Below, piece after piece: positions 8,801-17,655 of a stretch of DNA of 64,000 nt (within the stretch, counting starts at the first letter, position 1; each line of letters opens with the position of its first letter). The notes under the pieces were generated by a model. That model did not search any database. It saw nothing but the letters and a program-made list of their open reading frames with translations, and was not told the DNA's origin. Origin of the DNA: Gammaproteobacteria bacterium (GTDB lineage Bacteria > Pseudomonadota > Gammaproteobacteria > SZUA-152); assembly GCA_021647705.1 (NCBI GenBank), contig JAKIUF010000002.1:62001-126000 (forward strand), in the 5' to 3' direction. Both the position numbers and the translations under genes were made by a program.

Positions 8801-10162
8801 ATGCCTAATTCAAACAAAGAACACGAACACCGCATCAAACGATTGCAGGCGTTCACGGATTTGCTCCGTGATAGCACGCTTGCTCGCGTGGAGCGTGAGT
8901 TACGTGAATTGCATCCGGCAGAAATTGCTCATTTGCTGGAAGCCTTGCCGCATGAACAGCGTGATGCGGTATGGGAGCTAGTCTCGGCTGAGCAGGAAGG
9001 CGACGTGTTGTTGCAGGTCAATGATGATGTGCGTGAACGACTGATTCGTGACATGGACAACAGCGAGTTGCTGGCTGCCGCCGAAGGGCTGGAAACCGAT
9101 GATCTTGCCGACATTCTCAGCGACTTTCCCGATGGGGTAACTGACCAGGTATTAGAGGCTATGGATGCCCAGCATCGCGAGCGCTTGGAAGCCGTGATGT
9201 CTTACCCGGAAGACACTGCTGGCGGGTTGATGAATACTGACACTATCACTGTGCGTGCAGACATCAGTCTTGATGTCGTTCTGCGTTACCTGCGACGTAT
9301 CGGTGAAATTCCGGAAATGACTGATCAACTCATCGTCACCAATCGTGAAAATAAATACTTGGGGTTGTTGCCGCTGGCTGCTCTGCTAATCAAGAACCCC
9401 GACACGCTGGTGGCAGAACATATGGATCGCGAACGGGAAGCGATTTTGGCCACCCTGCCTGAGCAGGAAGTGGCCAGTCTATTTGAAAAACGTGATTTGG
9501 TGTCGGCACCGGTCGTGGACGAAGAAGGCAGGCTGCTGGGTCGTATCACCATTGATGATGTGGTGGATGTGATTCGTGATGAGGCTGAGCATTCGCTGAT
9601 GAGCATGGCGGGCCTCTCGGAAGAAGATGACATGTTTGCGCCAGTGGCTACCAGCTCGAAACGCCGGGCCGTTTGGCTGGGCGTGAATCTGCTCACTGCC
9701 CTGCTGGCTTCATGGGTCATCGGCCAGTTCGATGCCACCCTGGAAAAAATGGTAGCACTGGCCATTCTCATGCCCATTGTTGCCAGCATGGGCGGCATTG
9801 CTGGCAATCAGACTCTGACGTTAGTCATTCGTGGTATGGCGCTGGGACAAATCAGCCGTTCCAATGCGCGGCGACTGTTTAACAAGGAGCTGTTGGTAGG
9901 CGGACTCAACGGGGTGATTTGGGCATTGATCGTCGGCGGTATTGTGACGGCCTGGTTTGGCGATGCACAATTAGGTGGCATTATCGCTGCCGCAATGCTG
10001 ATTAATCTGATTGTTGCTGCCATGGCCGGGGCAACCATTCCGCTGATGCTCAAGCGTGTCGGCATTGACCCTGCGTTGGCAGGTGGTGTGTTACTGACTA
10101 CCGTCACGGATGTTATCGGCTTTCTGGCATTCTTAGGGCTGGCAGCCCTACTATTGTATTAA
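8801..10162 (+). CDS. mgtE: Magnesium transporter MgtE
   Basis: The protein has 453 residues when started at MPNSNKEHEH (8801); Mets further upstream (8714, 8771) lie in or at the edge of the IS and are unlikely. Domain order: N-terminal helical MgtE_N domain (about 25-125, with HPAEIAHLLEALP), two CBS domains (about 130-255, EDTAGGLMN and SAPVVDEEGRLLGRI) and a C-terminal MgtE membrane domain with five helices (about 285-450, MPIVASMGGIAGNQ). It forms a homodimeric Mg2+ channel gated by Mg2+ bound between cytoplasmic domains. The IS right end is only 30 bp upstream, so the original promoter has been displaced and expression may depend on IS-derived sequence. In some proteobacteria mgtE ends the rpoN-pts cluster; here it is about 9 kb away. 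Confidence 0.93.
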   Translation: MPNSNKEHEHRIKRLQAFTDLLRDSTLARVERELRELHPAEIAHLLEALPHEQRDAVWELVSAEQEGDVLLQVNDDVRERLIRDMDNSELLAAAEGLETDDLADILSDFPDGVTDQVLEAMDAQHRERLEAVMSYPEDTAGGLMNTDTITVRADISLDVVLRYLRRIGEIPEMTDQLIVTNRENKYLGLLPLAALLIKNPDTLVAEHMDREREAILATLPEQEVASLFEKRDLVSAPVVDEEGRLLGRITIDDVVDVIRDEAEHSLMSMAGLSEEDDMFAPVATSSKRRAVWLGVNLLTALLASWVIGQFDATLEKMVALAILMPIVASMGGIAGNQTLTLVIRGMALGQISRSNARRLFNKELLVGGLNGVIWALIVGGIVTAWFGDAQLGGIIAAAMLINLIVAAMAGATIPLMLKRVGIDPALAGGVLLTTVTDVIGFLAFLGLAALLLY

Positions 10163-10499
10163 TATATCCGTAGCGATTGAGATTTAGGTATGAATTAAGC
10201 ACTAAAAACATTCAACCGAATAAAATCCAACACAGAGGCGCGAAGACGCAAAGAACGCAGAGGGATACCGATAATATTTGAGATTCAGGTATTGACGGAG
10301 CCTGCTGCAATAAAACCAATATCGCAATCGCTACGAGTATCTATCTTTTGCTCATTATCCTCTAAACCCTTTGCGTGCTCTGCGTCTTCGCGTTGGATTT
10401 TCATTATTTATGCTCAGCCAGCATATGCACGAAAACAGGATAATTCAGCCCTTAATTCACATTAATCTTTGTAGTTACAGATAACAGATAATTAAACCA
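10163..10499. other. Gap between mgtE and Nudix gene, filled by repeat copy A
   Basis: There is no gene. Bases 10191-10459 are the dispersed inverted-repeat element listed separately. The GATTTAGG-containing motif at 10181-10196 abuts it. Confidence 0.7.
10191..10459 (+). repeat. Dispersed inverted-repeat element, copy A (about 270 bp)
   Basis: The ends are TGAATTAAG and CTTAATTCA, matching copies B and C. Inside, two long arms carry the GCGAAGACGCAAAGAACGCAGAG type of sequence (10238-10262) and its complement (10369-10394), so the RNA or single strand would fold into a long hairpin. The middle is diverged from the other copies. No coding potential is seen. Confidence 0.7.
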
Positions 10500-10937
10500 A
10501 TGCCTGCACCAGAAACGCCCAAACTGACCGTCGATATTATTATCGAACTCATCGACCGACCCGGCCGACCCATATTGCTCATCGAACGCAAAAACCCACC
10601 GTATGGCTGGGCACTCCCTGGCGGTTTTGTCGATGTGGGCGAAAGCCTGGAGCAGGCTGCTGTGCGCGAAGCGGCAGAAGAAATTTCACTGCCGGTAACA
10701 CTCGTCACTCTGTTGGGGTGTTACTCGGACCCAACCCGTGACCCCCGTGGTCACACTGTCTGTGCCGTATATACCGCCGAGGCCAGCGGTGAACCTCAGG
10801 CTGCTGATGATGCTGCAAACGTGCAGATTTGTTTGCCTGAAGATCTGCCTTCACCCCTGGCTTTTGACCATGCTTTGATTCTTGCGGATTATCTGAATTA
10901 CCGGCAAAACGGCGAACGGACCCCGTTGCGAGGTTAG
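10500..10937 (+). CDS. Nudix hydrolase (ADP-ribose pyrophosphatase-like)
   Basis: The protein has 145 residues. The Nudix box is at 42-64: Gly42, Glu48, then REAAEE at 56-61 (GX5EX7REXXEE); the usual following Gly is Ser63. The signature [15 protein letters not shown] after the box (about 74-88) is typical of COG1051 enzymes that hydrolyse ADP-ribose or related nucleoside diphosphate derivatives to the monophosphate plus phospho-compound. The Met start lies 40 bp after repeat copy A, without a strong ribosome site. It lies apart from an obvious operon; the next gene is an EAL-HDOD regulator. The exact substrate cannot be read from the sequence. Confidence 0.88.
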   Translation: MPAPETPKLTVDIIIELIDRPGRPILLIERKNPPYGWALPGGFVDVGESLEQAAVREAAEEISLPVTLVTLLGCYSDPTRDPRGHTVCAVYTAEASGEPQAADDAANVQICLPEDLPSPLAFDHALILADYLNYRQNGERTPLRG

Positions 10938-11060
10938 AGGCCAAAAAAACCGCTCTTTAAACACAGGGAATCAAGCTAAAGCCCCTTTGCTGCCTGCCGA
11001 TACACCGGTATTAAACGAGCACTTGGCCCATGCCAGTGACTACTTGCAAGGATTGCCACT

Positions 11061-12269
11061 GTGTCCGATTTTTTCATTGCCCGCCAACCCATCTATGATC
11101 GCAAACTGTATGTGTATGCCTACGAACTGCTGTATCGCTCCAGTGAAAATAATTACGCCGACGTGGTCGATGGTGACGATGCCACTTCCCAGGTACTGAT
11201 CAATGCGCTGATGGAGGTCGGTCTGCCTGAGCTGGTAGGGCAATCACTGGCCTTTATCAATCTTACTGAACGCTACATTGTGGAAGGTCTGCCGCCATCA
11301 CTGGCTGAGGACAATCTGGTGCTGGAGGTATTGGAAGACATAAAACCCACGGAAGCAGTGATCACCGGCCTGAAAAAATTGAAAGCGGCCGGTCACGTCA
11401 TCGTTCTTGACGATTTTATTTGTGATGACAGCAAACGGGCGTTGGTGGAACTGGCAGATATCATCAAATTTGATCTGTTCACTTTGCCGGGAGGCACATT
11501 GACAGAACAGGTCAAAAAACTTCGGCCAACCGGTGTGCGGTTACTGGCAGAAAAAGTCGAAACCCCGGAAGAATACGAATATTGCAAAGCGTTGGGTTTT
11601 GATTATTTTCAGGGCTATTTTTTTTGCAAGCCGAAAATTGTCAAAGGCGCACGGACACTGACAAGCCGCATGGCCATCATGCAATTGCTGAGCAAATTGC
11701 AGAATCCCGAACTGGACTTCGGTGAATTGCAAACATTGGTGGCACAGGATGTTTCCCTGTCATACCGAATTTTGCGTTATATCAATTCCGCACACGTCAG
11801 TATTGGAAGAAAAGTCGAATCCATACAACAGGCCATTAGTTTGTTGGGCCTTAATACCATCAAAACCTGGGTAGCGATCCTGGCCATGTCCAGTGTTGAC
11901 GACAAGCCTTACGAACTGATTCTTACCGCGCTGATTCGTGCGCATATGTGCGAAACATTGTCTGCTGATACGCCTGTATCTGCTGAAAAGGCCTTCACTG
12001 TGGGTCTGTTCTCAGTGTTGGATGCTTTCATCAACAAACCGCTGGATGAAATTCTGGATACCTTACCGTTATCCGATGCGCTGCATCATGCCCTGTTGGA
12101 TAAAACCGGCGAGCTGGGACAATTGTTGTCATTGGTATTGAGCTATGAACGCGGCCAATGGAACAATCTGAGCAATACACAATATGATAGCGGCACTTTG
12201 CGTGCAGCCTATCTGGCATCGATTCGCTGGGCGGGTGAAATCAGTGATTCGCTGATCAGCAAAAAATAA
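11061..12269 (+). CDS. EAL-HDOD signalling protein (YuxH-like)
   Basis: The protein has 402 residues from a GTG start preceded by AAGGA. An EAL-type domain (about 1-195) is followed by an HDOD domain (about 205-390), the COG3434 architecture. The EAL motif reads ELL. Several metal/catalytic positions appear kept (Glu of ELL, Asn in FINLTE, Glu in LEVLE, Asp-Asp in LDDF, Lys in IKFD, Glu in AEKVET, Gln in FQGYF), but the loop normally DDFGTGYSS is DDFICDDSK. It may therefore bind or respond to cyclic-di-GMP without hydrolysing it, or hydrolyse it weakly. HDOD domains act in signalling and regulation of other proteins. The pathway is unknown. Another HDOD gene and a PilZ gene lie at 25.5-26.8 kb. 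Confidence 0.88.
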   Translation: MSDFFIARQPIYDRKLYVYAYELLYRSSENNYADVVDGDDATSQVLINALMEVGLPELVGQSLAFINLTERYIVEGLPPSLAEDNLVLEVLEDIKPTEAVITGLKKLKAAGHVIVLDDFICDDSKRALVELADIIKFDLFTLPGGTLTEQVKKLRPTGVRLLAEKVETPEEYEYCKALGFDYFQGYFFCKPKIVKGARTLTSRMAIMQLLSKLQNPELDFGELQTLVAQDVSLSYRILRYINSAHVSIGRKVESIQQAISLLGLNTIKTWVAILAMSSVDDKPYELILTALIRAHMCETLSADTPVSAEKAFTVGLFSVLDAFINKPLDEILDTLPLSDALHHALLDKTGELGQLLSLVLSYERGQWNNLSNTQYDSGTLRAAYLASIRWAGEISDSLISKK

Positions 12270-12459
12270 CGTTACCTGCCAGTCGATAAAACTCAAGCCA
12301 GCAAAAGTCAGTCATCGCTCGGGTATTCAACAACCTGACGTTCCCAGAGTTCTGGTCTGCACAAAATATGTGCAAAAATAAAAATCCCCGAACGACCCCG
12401 CTCGTAACTTGCGGTACAATCCGTCCTCATTTTAAACCTGACACATCAGTAATATCCTC

Positions 12460-13035
12460 GTGACGAACCTTTCTTTAGGCAAACACCGACTTGAACCCCG
12501 CTGGCGGGTGCAGTCACCTGTTGCCCGTCATGGCGCATCGGCCGAACTATTGGATTGGTTGCTGGACTCTGCTTCGTTAACCCGGCGTTTGCAGCAGACA
12601 TGCCGAGGTCAATTTCGTGTTGAGCCTACTGAGCAACACTGGCAGCGACCAATGTTGAATGAAGCACAGGCGTTGGGCATATTGCCACATGAACGCTGTT
12701 TTGTGCGCGAAGTACGTTTGTTATGTGATGATCAACCGTGGGTGTTTGCGCGTACGGTGATTCCGGTGCGTACCTTGACCGGGCCGCGCCGCCGCCTGTC
12801 ACGGTTGGGTAAAAAGCCATTAGGTGCAGTATTGTTTGCAGATCCTTCTATGGTGCGTAGCGGCATTGAGGTTGCCCAATTATCGCCGGAGCAACCATTG
12901 TTTACGCGTGCCACAGTGGGTTTGTCACAACCACCAGCGAGCATCTGGGGTCGGCGTTCAGCCTTTTTTCTCAATCACCACCCACTGCTAGTGAGTGAAA
13001 TTTTTCTTCCCGCCATCTGCCCACGCCGCGGTTAG
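12460..13035 (+). CDS. ubiC: Chorismate pyruvate-lyase UbiC
   Basis: The protein has 191 residues with a GTG start. It converts chorismate to 4-hydroxybenzoate and pyruvate, the first committed step of ubiquinone synthesis, in the cytoplasm. Family features visible: the [19 protein letters not shown] segment containing the chorismate-binding Arg, a [10 protein letters not shown] strand, and the terminal VSEIFLP with the conserved Glu. It is slightly longer than E. coli UbiC (165 residues). It is followed at once by ubiA (next step of the pathway; 19 bp between the ubiC stop and the chosen ubiA start), so the two are surely co-transcribed. Confidence 0.92.
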   Translation: MTNLSLGKHRLEPRWRVQSPVARHGASAELLDWLLDSASLTRRLQQTCRGQFRVEPTEQHWQRPMLNEAQALGILPHERCFVREVRLLCDDQPWVFARTVIPVRTLTGPRRRLSRLGKKPLGAVLFADPSMVRSGIEVAQLSPEQPLFTRATVGLSQPPASIWGRRSAFFLNHHPLLVSEIFLPAICPRRG

Positions 13036-13054
13036 TCCGCTACAGTATCCGCCC

Positions 13055-13999
13055 ATGAATATACCAACCGTAATATCGGACCTGAGTTGGGAGCGTATCA
13101 AGGATCGCAGTTATCAATATGCGTTGCTGATGCGCCTGCACCGTCCCATTGGCACTTACCTGTTGTTATGGCCGACAGCGTGGGCGTTGTGGATTGCGGG
13201 ACAGGGCAACCCGGATACAGGAGTGACGCTGGTGTTCGTGCTGGGCGTGGTGTTGTTGCGTGCGGCGGGTTGTGTGATTAATGACTACGCCGACCGTGAA
13301 TTTGACCCGCGTGTTGCGCGCACCAAAAGTCGCCCCATCGCGGCGGGCAAGGTAACGCCCCGGGAAGCGTTGATACTGTTTGTGGTGTTATGCCTGATTG
13401 CTTTTATGTTGGTATTGACGACGAATGGGCTCACCATTGCTCTATCTCTGGTTGGTGCAGTGCTGGTGGCCATTTATCCTTTTACGAAACGCCACACCTA
13501 TTTGCCGCAAGTATTTTTGGGGCTGGCTTTCGGCTGGGCGATTCCTATGACATTTGCGGCACAGACTGGCGAGGTGCCGCTGGTGGCGTGGTTGTTGCTC
13601 ATTGCCACCGTATTATGGGCCACAGCTTATGACAGCATGTATGCCATGGTGGATATCGAGGATGATTTAAAAATTGGCGTCAAATCCACGGCGATTTTAT
13701 TTGGCGATGCCGACCGCATGATTATTGGCAGCATTCAGGTGATGTTTCTGCTCACCATGTGGATTGTCGGCAATAAACTGGAATTGGGTGTGTTTTATTT
13801 TCTTGGTCTATTGGTAGCAACGGGGTTGGGTGTGTATCAGCAGCGGCTGATTCGTGATCGCAGTCCCGAGGGTTGCTTCAAGGCTTTTCTTAATAATCAT
13901 TGGTTTGGTGCGGTGATTTTTGCTGGACTGGTGTTGCATTACTGGTTTGCGGAAGGGGCTGCGGAGCCCGTTGTCAGTGCCGTAAGTGGAGGTTTTTAA
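13055..13999 (+). CDS. ubiA: 4-hydroxybenzoate octaprenyltransferase UbiA
   Basis: The protein has 314 residues from [10 protein letters not shown] (13055); an in-frame Met at 12995 lies inside ubiC and gives an atypical N-terminus. This polytopic membrane prenyltransferase (eight to nine helices) attaches the polyprenyl chain to 4-hydroxybenzoate. The two Asp-rich Mg-pyrophosphate motifs are NDYADREFD (about residues 76-84) and DIEDDLKIG (about 200-208). [18 protein letters not shown] near the N-terminus is characteristic. It forms an operon with ubiC upstream; yrbG starts 4 bp after its stop, so transcription probably continues. Confidence 0.95.
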   Translation: MNIPTVISDLSWERIKDRSYQYALLMRLHRPIGTYLLLWPTAWALWIAGQGNPDTGVTLVFVLGVVLLRAAGCVINDYADREFDPRVARTKSRPIAAGKVTPREALILFVVLCLIAFMLVLTTNGLTIALSLVGAVLVAIYPFTKRHTYLPQVFLGLAFGWAIPMTFAAQTGEVPLVAWLLLIATVLWATAYDSMYAMVDIEDDLKIGVKSTAILFGDADRMIIGSIQVMFLLTMWIVGNKLELGVFYFLGLLVATGLGVYQQRLIRDRSPEGCFKAFLNNHWFGAVIFAGLVLHYWFAEGAAEPVVSAVSGGF

Positions 14000-14003
14000 A
14001 TAG

Positions 14004-15005
14004 ATGTGGATGTCGTGGTTGGCTGTGGTTGGCGGTTTGGTTTTTTTGGTGTGGAGTGCTGAACGTTTTGTGCATGGCGCGGCAGGGCTGGCGCGTAATC
14101 TGGGGGTGTCGCCACTAATTATCGGTATGACCATTATGGGGTTTGGCACGTCGGCACCCGAGATGCTGGTTTCCGGTATGGCCGCCAGCAGTGGTAATCC
14201 CGGGATAGGGATAGGTAATGCGCTGGGCTCCAATATCGCGAATATTGCGCTAGTTTTGGGGGTAACAGCGCTGATTATGCCGCTAACAGTGGATTCCGGC
14301 ATTTTGCGCCGCGAGTTCCCGGTGTTGTTTGCGGTGACCTTGCTGGCGGGTGCCTTGATGCTTGATGGCGAGCTGGGTGTGCTTGATGGCACTATTCTGC
14401 TGGGGTCCACGGCCTTATTGATTTTCTGGATGATCTGGCTGGGCAAGCGCTCACAAGCTGTGGCCTCTGATCCTCAAATAACGGCCTCGGTGGCAGACCC
14501 GTTAACGGGTGAATTTGAAAGGGAGGTTCCCTCCAGCCTGAGTACCAGACAAGCTGTATTCTGGGCCATATTGGGTCTGGTGGCTTTGGTATTGAGTTCC
14601 AAACTGCTGGTATGGGGCGCTGTAGATATTGCCCGTGATCTGGGTGTCAGTGATTTAGTCATTGGCCTCACTATTATTGCCATCGGCACCAGCCTGCCGG
14701 AACTGGCTGCCTCGGTGATGAGCGCCCTCAAGGGTGAAGACGATATGGCCGTGGGCAATATCATTGGCTCTAATATGTTCAACTTGTTGGCGGTACTGGC
14801 TTTGCCGGGATTGATTGCCCCCAGCGTATTGGAACCGGCAGTGTTACAACGTGATTTTCCTGTCGTGGCAGGATTAACCCTCGTATTATTCTTGATGGCT
14901 TATGGTTTCAGAGGGCCGGGCCGTATCAACCGCCTTGAAGGCGGGTTGTTGCTGGCCTGCTTTGTCGGTTACATGATATGGCTGGGCATGACGGGCCTGG
15001 GCTGA
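14004..15005 (+). CDS. yrbG: Calcium/sodium antiporter, YrbG family
   Basis: The protein has 333 residues; a GGAGG lies 11 nt upstream of the ATG, and a second Met two codons later is possible. It is an inner-membrane cation/Ca2+ exchanger with two inverted alpha repeats: GFGTSAPEMLVS with GNALGSNIANI (about 47-80) and AIGTSLPELAASVMSA with GNIIGSNMFNL (about 215-255), carrying the ion-binding Glu and Asn residues. About ten hydrophobic helices are visible. As in E. coli, it precedes kdsD. Transported ions are inferred from the family. Confidence 0.9.
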   Translation: MWMSWLAVVGGLVFLVWSAERFVHGAAGLARNLGVSPLIIGMTIMGFGTSAPEMLVSGMAASSGNPGIGIGNALGSNIANIALVLGVTALIMPLTVDSGILRREFPVLFAVTLLAGALMLDGELGVLDGTILLGSTALLIFWMIWLGKRSQAVASDPQITASVADPLTGEFEREVPSSLSTRQAVFWAILGLVALVLSSKLLVWGAVDIARDLGVSDLVIGLTIIAIGTSLPELAASVMSALKGEDDMAVGNIIGSNMFNLLAVLALPGLIAPSVLEPAVLQRDFPVVAGLTLVLFLMAYGFRGPGRINRLEGGLLLACFVGYMIWLGMTGLG

Positions 15006-15043
15006 TAGATTCAGGCATAGTATTTAGGTAATAACTAAAAAAT

Positions 15044-16018
15044 ATGAGTCCCGTTAAACTTGAACAAATGGCCCTTGCGGTCATCGATATTGAAGCCAAA
15101 GCCATAGCCGATCTTGCCGGCCGCATTGGCCCGGATTTTGTGCATGCCTGCCGCTTTATGTATGACTGCGAAGGCCGCATTGTGGTGCTGGGCATGGGTA
15201 AGTCAGGCCATATCGGCGAAAAAATTGCCGCCACCCTGGCCAGCACTGGCAGCCCCGCTTTTTTTGTACACCCGGGTGAAGCCAGTCACGGTGACATGGG
15301 CATGATCACCAGCAATGATGTGGTGCTGGCGTTATCCAACTCCGGTGAAACCACTGAAATCCTCACCATTCTGCCACTGATCAAACGCCTGGGAGTCCCA
15401 CTCGTCGCGCTGACGGGCAAGGTGGATTCCACGCTGGCTGAGGCCGCCGATGCACATCTTGATGTCAGTGTGGAAAAAGAAGCGTGCCCGCTGGGATTGG
15501 CACCCACCTCCAGCACCACAGCAGCGCTGGTGATGGGCGACGCGCTGGCGGTATCACTGCTGGAACAGCGTGGATTTACTGCGGATGACTTTGCACTGTC
15601 GCACCCCGGTGGTTCACTGGGGCGACGTTTATTGCTGCATGTGGAAGATATTATGCACGGCAACGATAGTATTCCCTGTGTGAGCGATACCGCCAGTCTT
15701 AGCGAAGCGTTACTGGAAATGACGCAAAAAGGTCTGGGGATGACGGGTATCGTTGATGCCGATGGCAAGCTGGCGGGCATCTTTACCGATGGTGATCTGC
15801 GCCGGGTGCTGGACCATGGCGAGGTTAATGTCCATCAAATTGGTATTGCCGAAGTGATGACACGCCATTGCAAGACAGCGCAGCCTAGGCAATTGGCAGT
15901 AGAAACACTTAGCCTGATGGAGCAGCACAAAATTAATTCACTGATGGTCGTGGACGAACAACAGCAGCCTGTTGGTGCGCTGAATATGCATGACTTGTTG
16001 CGCGCAGGCGTGGTTTGA
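15044..16018 (+). CDS. kdsD: D-arabinose 5-phosphate isomerase KdsD
   Basis: The protein has 324 residues. It interconverts ribulose 5-phosphate and arabinose 5-phosphate, the first step of Kdo synthesis for LPS. An N-terminal SIS domain (about 35-175; VLGMGKSGHIG, HPGEASHGDMG, ALSNSGETTE) is followed by DFALSHPGGSLGRRLL and a CBS pair (about 205-320). Family length is about 325. It is placed between yrbG and kdsC as in enteric bacteria. Repeat copy B occupies the 325-bp gap before kdsC and may weaken transcriptional coupling. Confidence 0.95.
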   Translation: MSPVKLEQMALAVIDIEAKAIADLAGRIGPDFVHACRFMYDCEGRIVVLGMGKSGHIGEKIAATLASTGSPAFFVHPGEASHGDMGMITSNDVVLALSNSGETTEILTILPLIKRLGVPLVALTGKVDSTLAEAADAHLDVSVEKEACPLGLAPTSSTTAALVMGDALAVSLLEQRGFTADDFALSHPGGSLGRRLLLHVEDIMHGNDSIPCVSDTASLSEALLEMTQKGLGMTGIVDADGKLAGIFTDGDLRRVLDHGEVNVHQIGIAEVMTRHCKTAQPRQLAVETLSLMEQHKINSLMVVDEQQQPVGALNMHDLLRAGVV

Positions 16019-16343
16019 TACCAGCTCCTTAAAATGTAAATTAAGGGCTAATCACTCTGTTAACACTTTTTACTGAAAACACCATCGTTTCGTCTGTTTT
16101 TAGCCGGAACCCAGGAATTTAAAGTCTTAGTACAGTCGTTTCAGTGTATTGGGCGGTTATATTATAGTGGTACTGACAAGTGCCGGGTTATAAACGCAGA
16201 GGTCGCAGAGACGCAAAGGACGCAGAGAAAAACACGCAAAAACTTTGCGATCTTTGCGTTAAATGCTCGTTGTTTTTGGATGAAGGTGTTTTAGCCCTTA
16301 ATTCACATTAAAAAAGCCAAGGACCAAATCCAGGACTAACAAT
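16019..16343. other. Gap between kdsD and kdsC, filled by repeat copy B
   Basis: There is no gene; 16033-16309 is the dispersed element. The remaining bases hold an AGGA site for kdsC. Confidence 0.75.
16033..16309 (+). repeat. Dispersed inverted-repeat element, copy B (277 bp)
   Basis: The 19-bp ends AATGTAAATTAAGGGCTAA and TTAGCCCTTAATTCACATT are inverted with one mismatch. The interior has GGTCGCAGAGACGCAAAGGA (16200-16220) and a complementary TTTGCGATCTTTGCGTT arm (16244-16260). If the ends are taken as TGT...ACA, TTAAAA flanks both sides and could be a target duplication. It aligns with copies C and D along the interior. Confidence 0.8.
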
Positions 16344-16868
16344 ATGAAAGATATTCTCGCCCGAGCGGCCCAAATCAAACTGCTGATCTTTGACGTGGAC
16401 GGCGTGCTTACCGATGGTCGTTTGATTTTCGGTGACGATGGCCAGGAATACAAAGCCTTTCATTCCCGTGATGGTCACGGCATGAAAATGCTGCAAAACA
16501 GTGGTGTGGCGGTGGGTATCATCACTGGTCGTACATCAAAAGTGGTGGAACACCGCATGGCCAATCTCGGCATCAAACATGTTTATCAGGGCAAACTGGA
16601 AAAGCTGCCCGCCTTTGAAGAGCTTATTGCCAAACTAGGGCTCGACGCAGAGCAGGTGGCGTACATGGGTGATGATGTGGTGGATTTACCCATTATGCTG
16701 CGGGTGGGGTTAGCCGTAGCCACCAATGATGCCCATGCGCTGGTGAGCAAACACGCTCATTGGCAAGCCCCACACAATGGCGGACAGGGGGCCGCGCGTG
16801 ATCTCTGCGAGCTGATTATGGAGGCACAGGGAACGCTGGATGCCGCTATGCAGCATTATTTGCAGTAG
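16344..16868 (+). CDS. kdsC: KDO-8-phosphate phosphatase KdsC
   Basis: The protein has 174 residues, a HAD-superfamily type C0 phosphatase without cap. Motif I is FDVDGVLTDGRL (about 14-25), a Thr motif lies in GIITGRTS, and motif III/IV is MGDDVVDLP (about 110-118). It removes the phosphate from Kdo-8-P in the cytoplasm. Length and active-site motifs match the family, which works as a tetramer. An AGGA site lies just upstream. It is followed, after an unusual 214-bp spacer containing a possible miniature element, by lptC. Confidence 0.95.
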   Translation: MKDILARAAQIKLLIFDVDGVLTDGRLIFGDDGQEYKAFHSRDGHGMKMLQNSGVAVGIITGRTSKVVEHRMANLGIKHVYQGKLEKLPAFEELIAKLGLDAEQVAYMGDDVVDLPIMLRVGLAVATNDAHALVSKHAHWQAPHNGGQGAARDLCELIMEAQGTLDAAMQHYLQ

Positions 16869-16891
16869 ACCGTTTGCCGGATCAAATATTA

Positions 16892-17076
16892 CCTGGATCC
16901 TGCAAACGCTCGCACTCACTCAGCACACCAACCGTAGGTATTTTAGGCGAGCTCTTAATCCGTATAGCAATATGAAATTTTTCGGCAATCACAATAAAAA
17001 TCACGCTCAAAGGTGTTATTCGCTTTACGAATCAATATCTTGCGCTGTGCAAGCACGACCACTTGCAGGATCTAGG
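16892..17076. mobile_element. Candidate 185-bp miniature element with IS1380-like ends
   Basis: CTTGCAGGATCTAGG at 17062-17076 differs by one base from the right terminal repeat of the IS1380 element at 7079-8766. CCTGGATCCTGCAAA at 16892-16906 is the inverted partner (12/15 to the IS end, 13/15 to its own partner). No transposase and no clear target duplication are seen, and the interior shows no similarity to the IS. It may be a non-autonomous derivative of a related IS. It separates kdsC from lptC, and its right end lies 6 bp before the lptC ATG. Confidence 0.5.
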
Positions 17077-17082
17077 TGTTGA

Positions 17083-17655
17083 ATGTTGTTTCAGCGCCTG
17101 TGGAAATTTTCCGTCCCCCTGCTGGTTGTGCTTGTCGCAGGGCTCAGTGTGTGGCTGTTTCAGAAACAGCCGGATAAGGGGCCCGTAGTGACGCCACAAA
17201 CTCAGGGGGTGCCGGACTCATTCATGGAAAATTTCACCACACAAGTATTAGATGAGCAGGGGCGACCGCAATATCAACTCCGGGCCACACATATGGCACA
17301 CTACGCCGATGATGATCGCAGCGAATTTACGCAACCACAATTTACCGCCTTCCAGTCCGGTGGTCAGCGCTGGACGGCAGTGGCGGAAACCGGTCGTGCG
17401 GAAAAGGGTAATGAGCAGATTTTCCTGGATGGCTCAGTGACCATTCAACGCCACTCTGATGAGGTGGCATCGGCCAATTTACAGATTCGTACCCGCGATG
17501 TGCGAGTGCGGCCAGCGGATGATTATGCAGAAACGGATCAGGCAGCCACCATCGTGCAAAATGAAGACACCCTGAAGACGGTAGGTCTGCAAGTGTATTT
17601 CCGCAAGGGACAGGTGCAATTATTGTCTCAGGTACGGGGGGTTTATGCGCCTTAA
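17083..17655 (+). CDS. lptC: LPS export protein LptC
   Basis: The protein has 190 residues with an N-terminal membrane anchor (about 9-27) followed by a periplasmic beta-jellyroll. It passes LPS from the LptB2FG extractor to the LptA bridge. Recognisable segments are PDSFMENFTTQVLDEQGRPQYQLRA and the later SVTIQRHSD and LKTVGLQVYF strands. The ATG is set close to the candidate miniature element, whose terminal AGGATCTAGG may serve as ribosome site. Its last 11 bp overlap lptA, showing translational coupling. Confidence 0.93.
   Translation: MLFQRLWKFSVPLLVVLVAGLSVWLFQKQPDKGPVVTPQTQGVPDSFMENFTTQVLDEQGRPQYQLRATHMAHYADDDRSEFTQPQFTAFQSGGQRWTAVAETGRAEKGNEQIFLDGSVTIQRHSDEVASANLQIRTRDVRVRPADDYAETDQAATIVQNEDTLKTVGLQVYFRKGQVQLLSQVRGVYAP

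Noticed and set aside
10220-10400. GACGCAAAG / CGCAGAG repeats as a CRISPR array or tandem repeat
   Set aside because: The units are unequal, unspaced and arranged as opposing hairpin arms, and recur as part of a dispersed element.
12270-12459. Possible small gene (rubredoxin-like) opposite ubiC, as in other genomes
   Set aside because: On the minus strand only about 20 codons with a stop fit; no start codon and no CxxC motifs.
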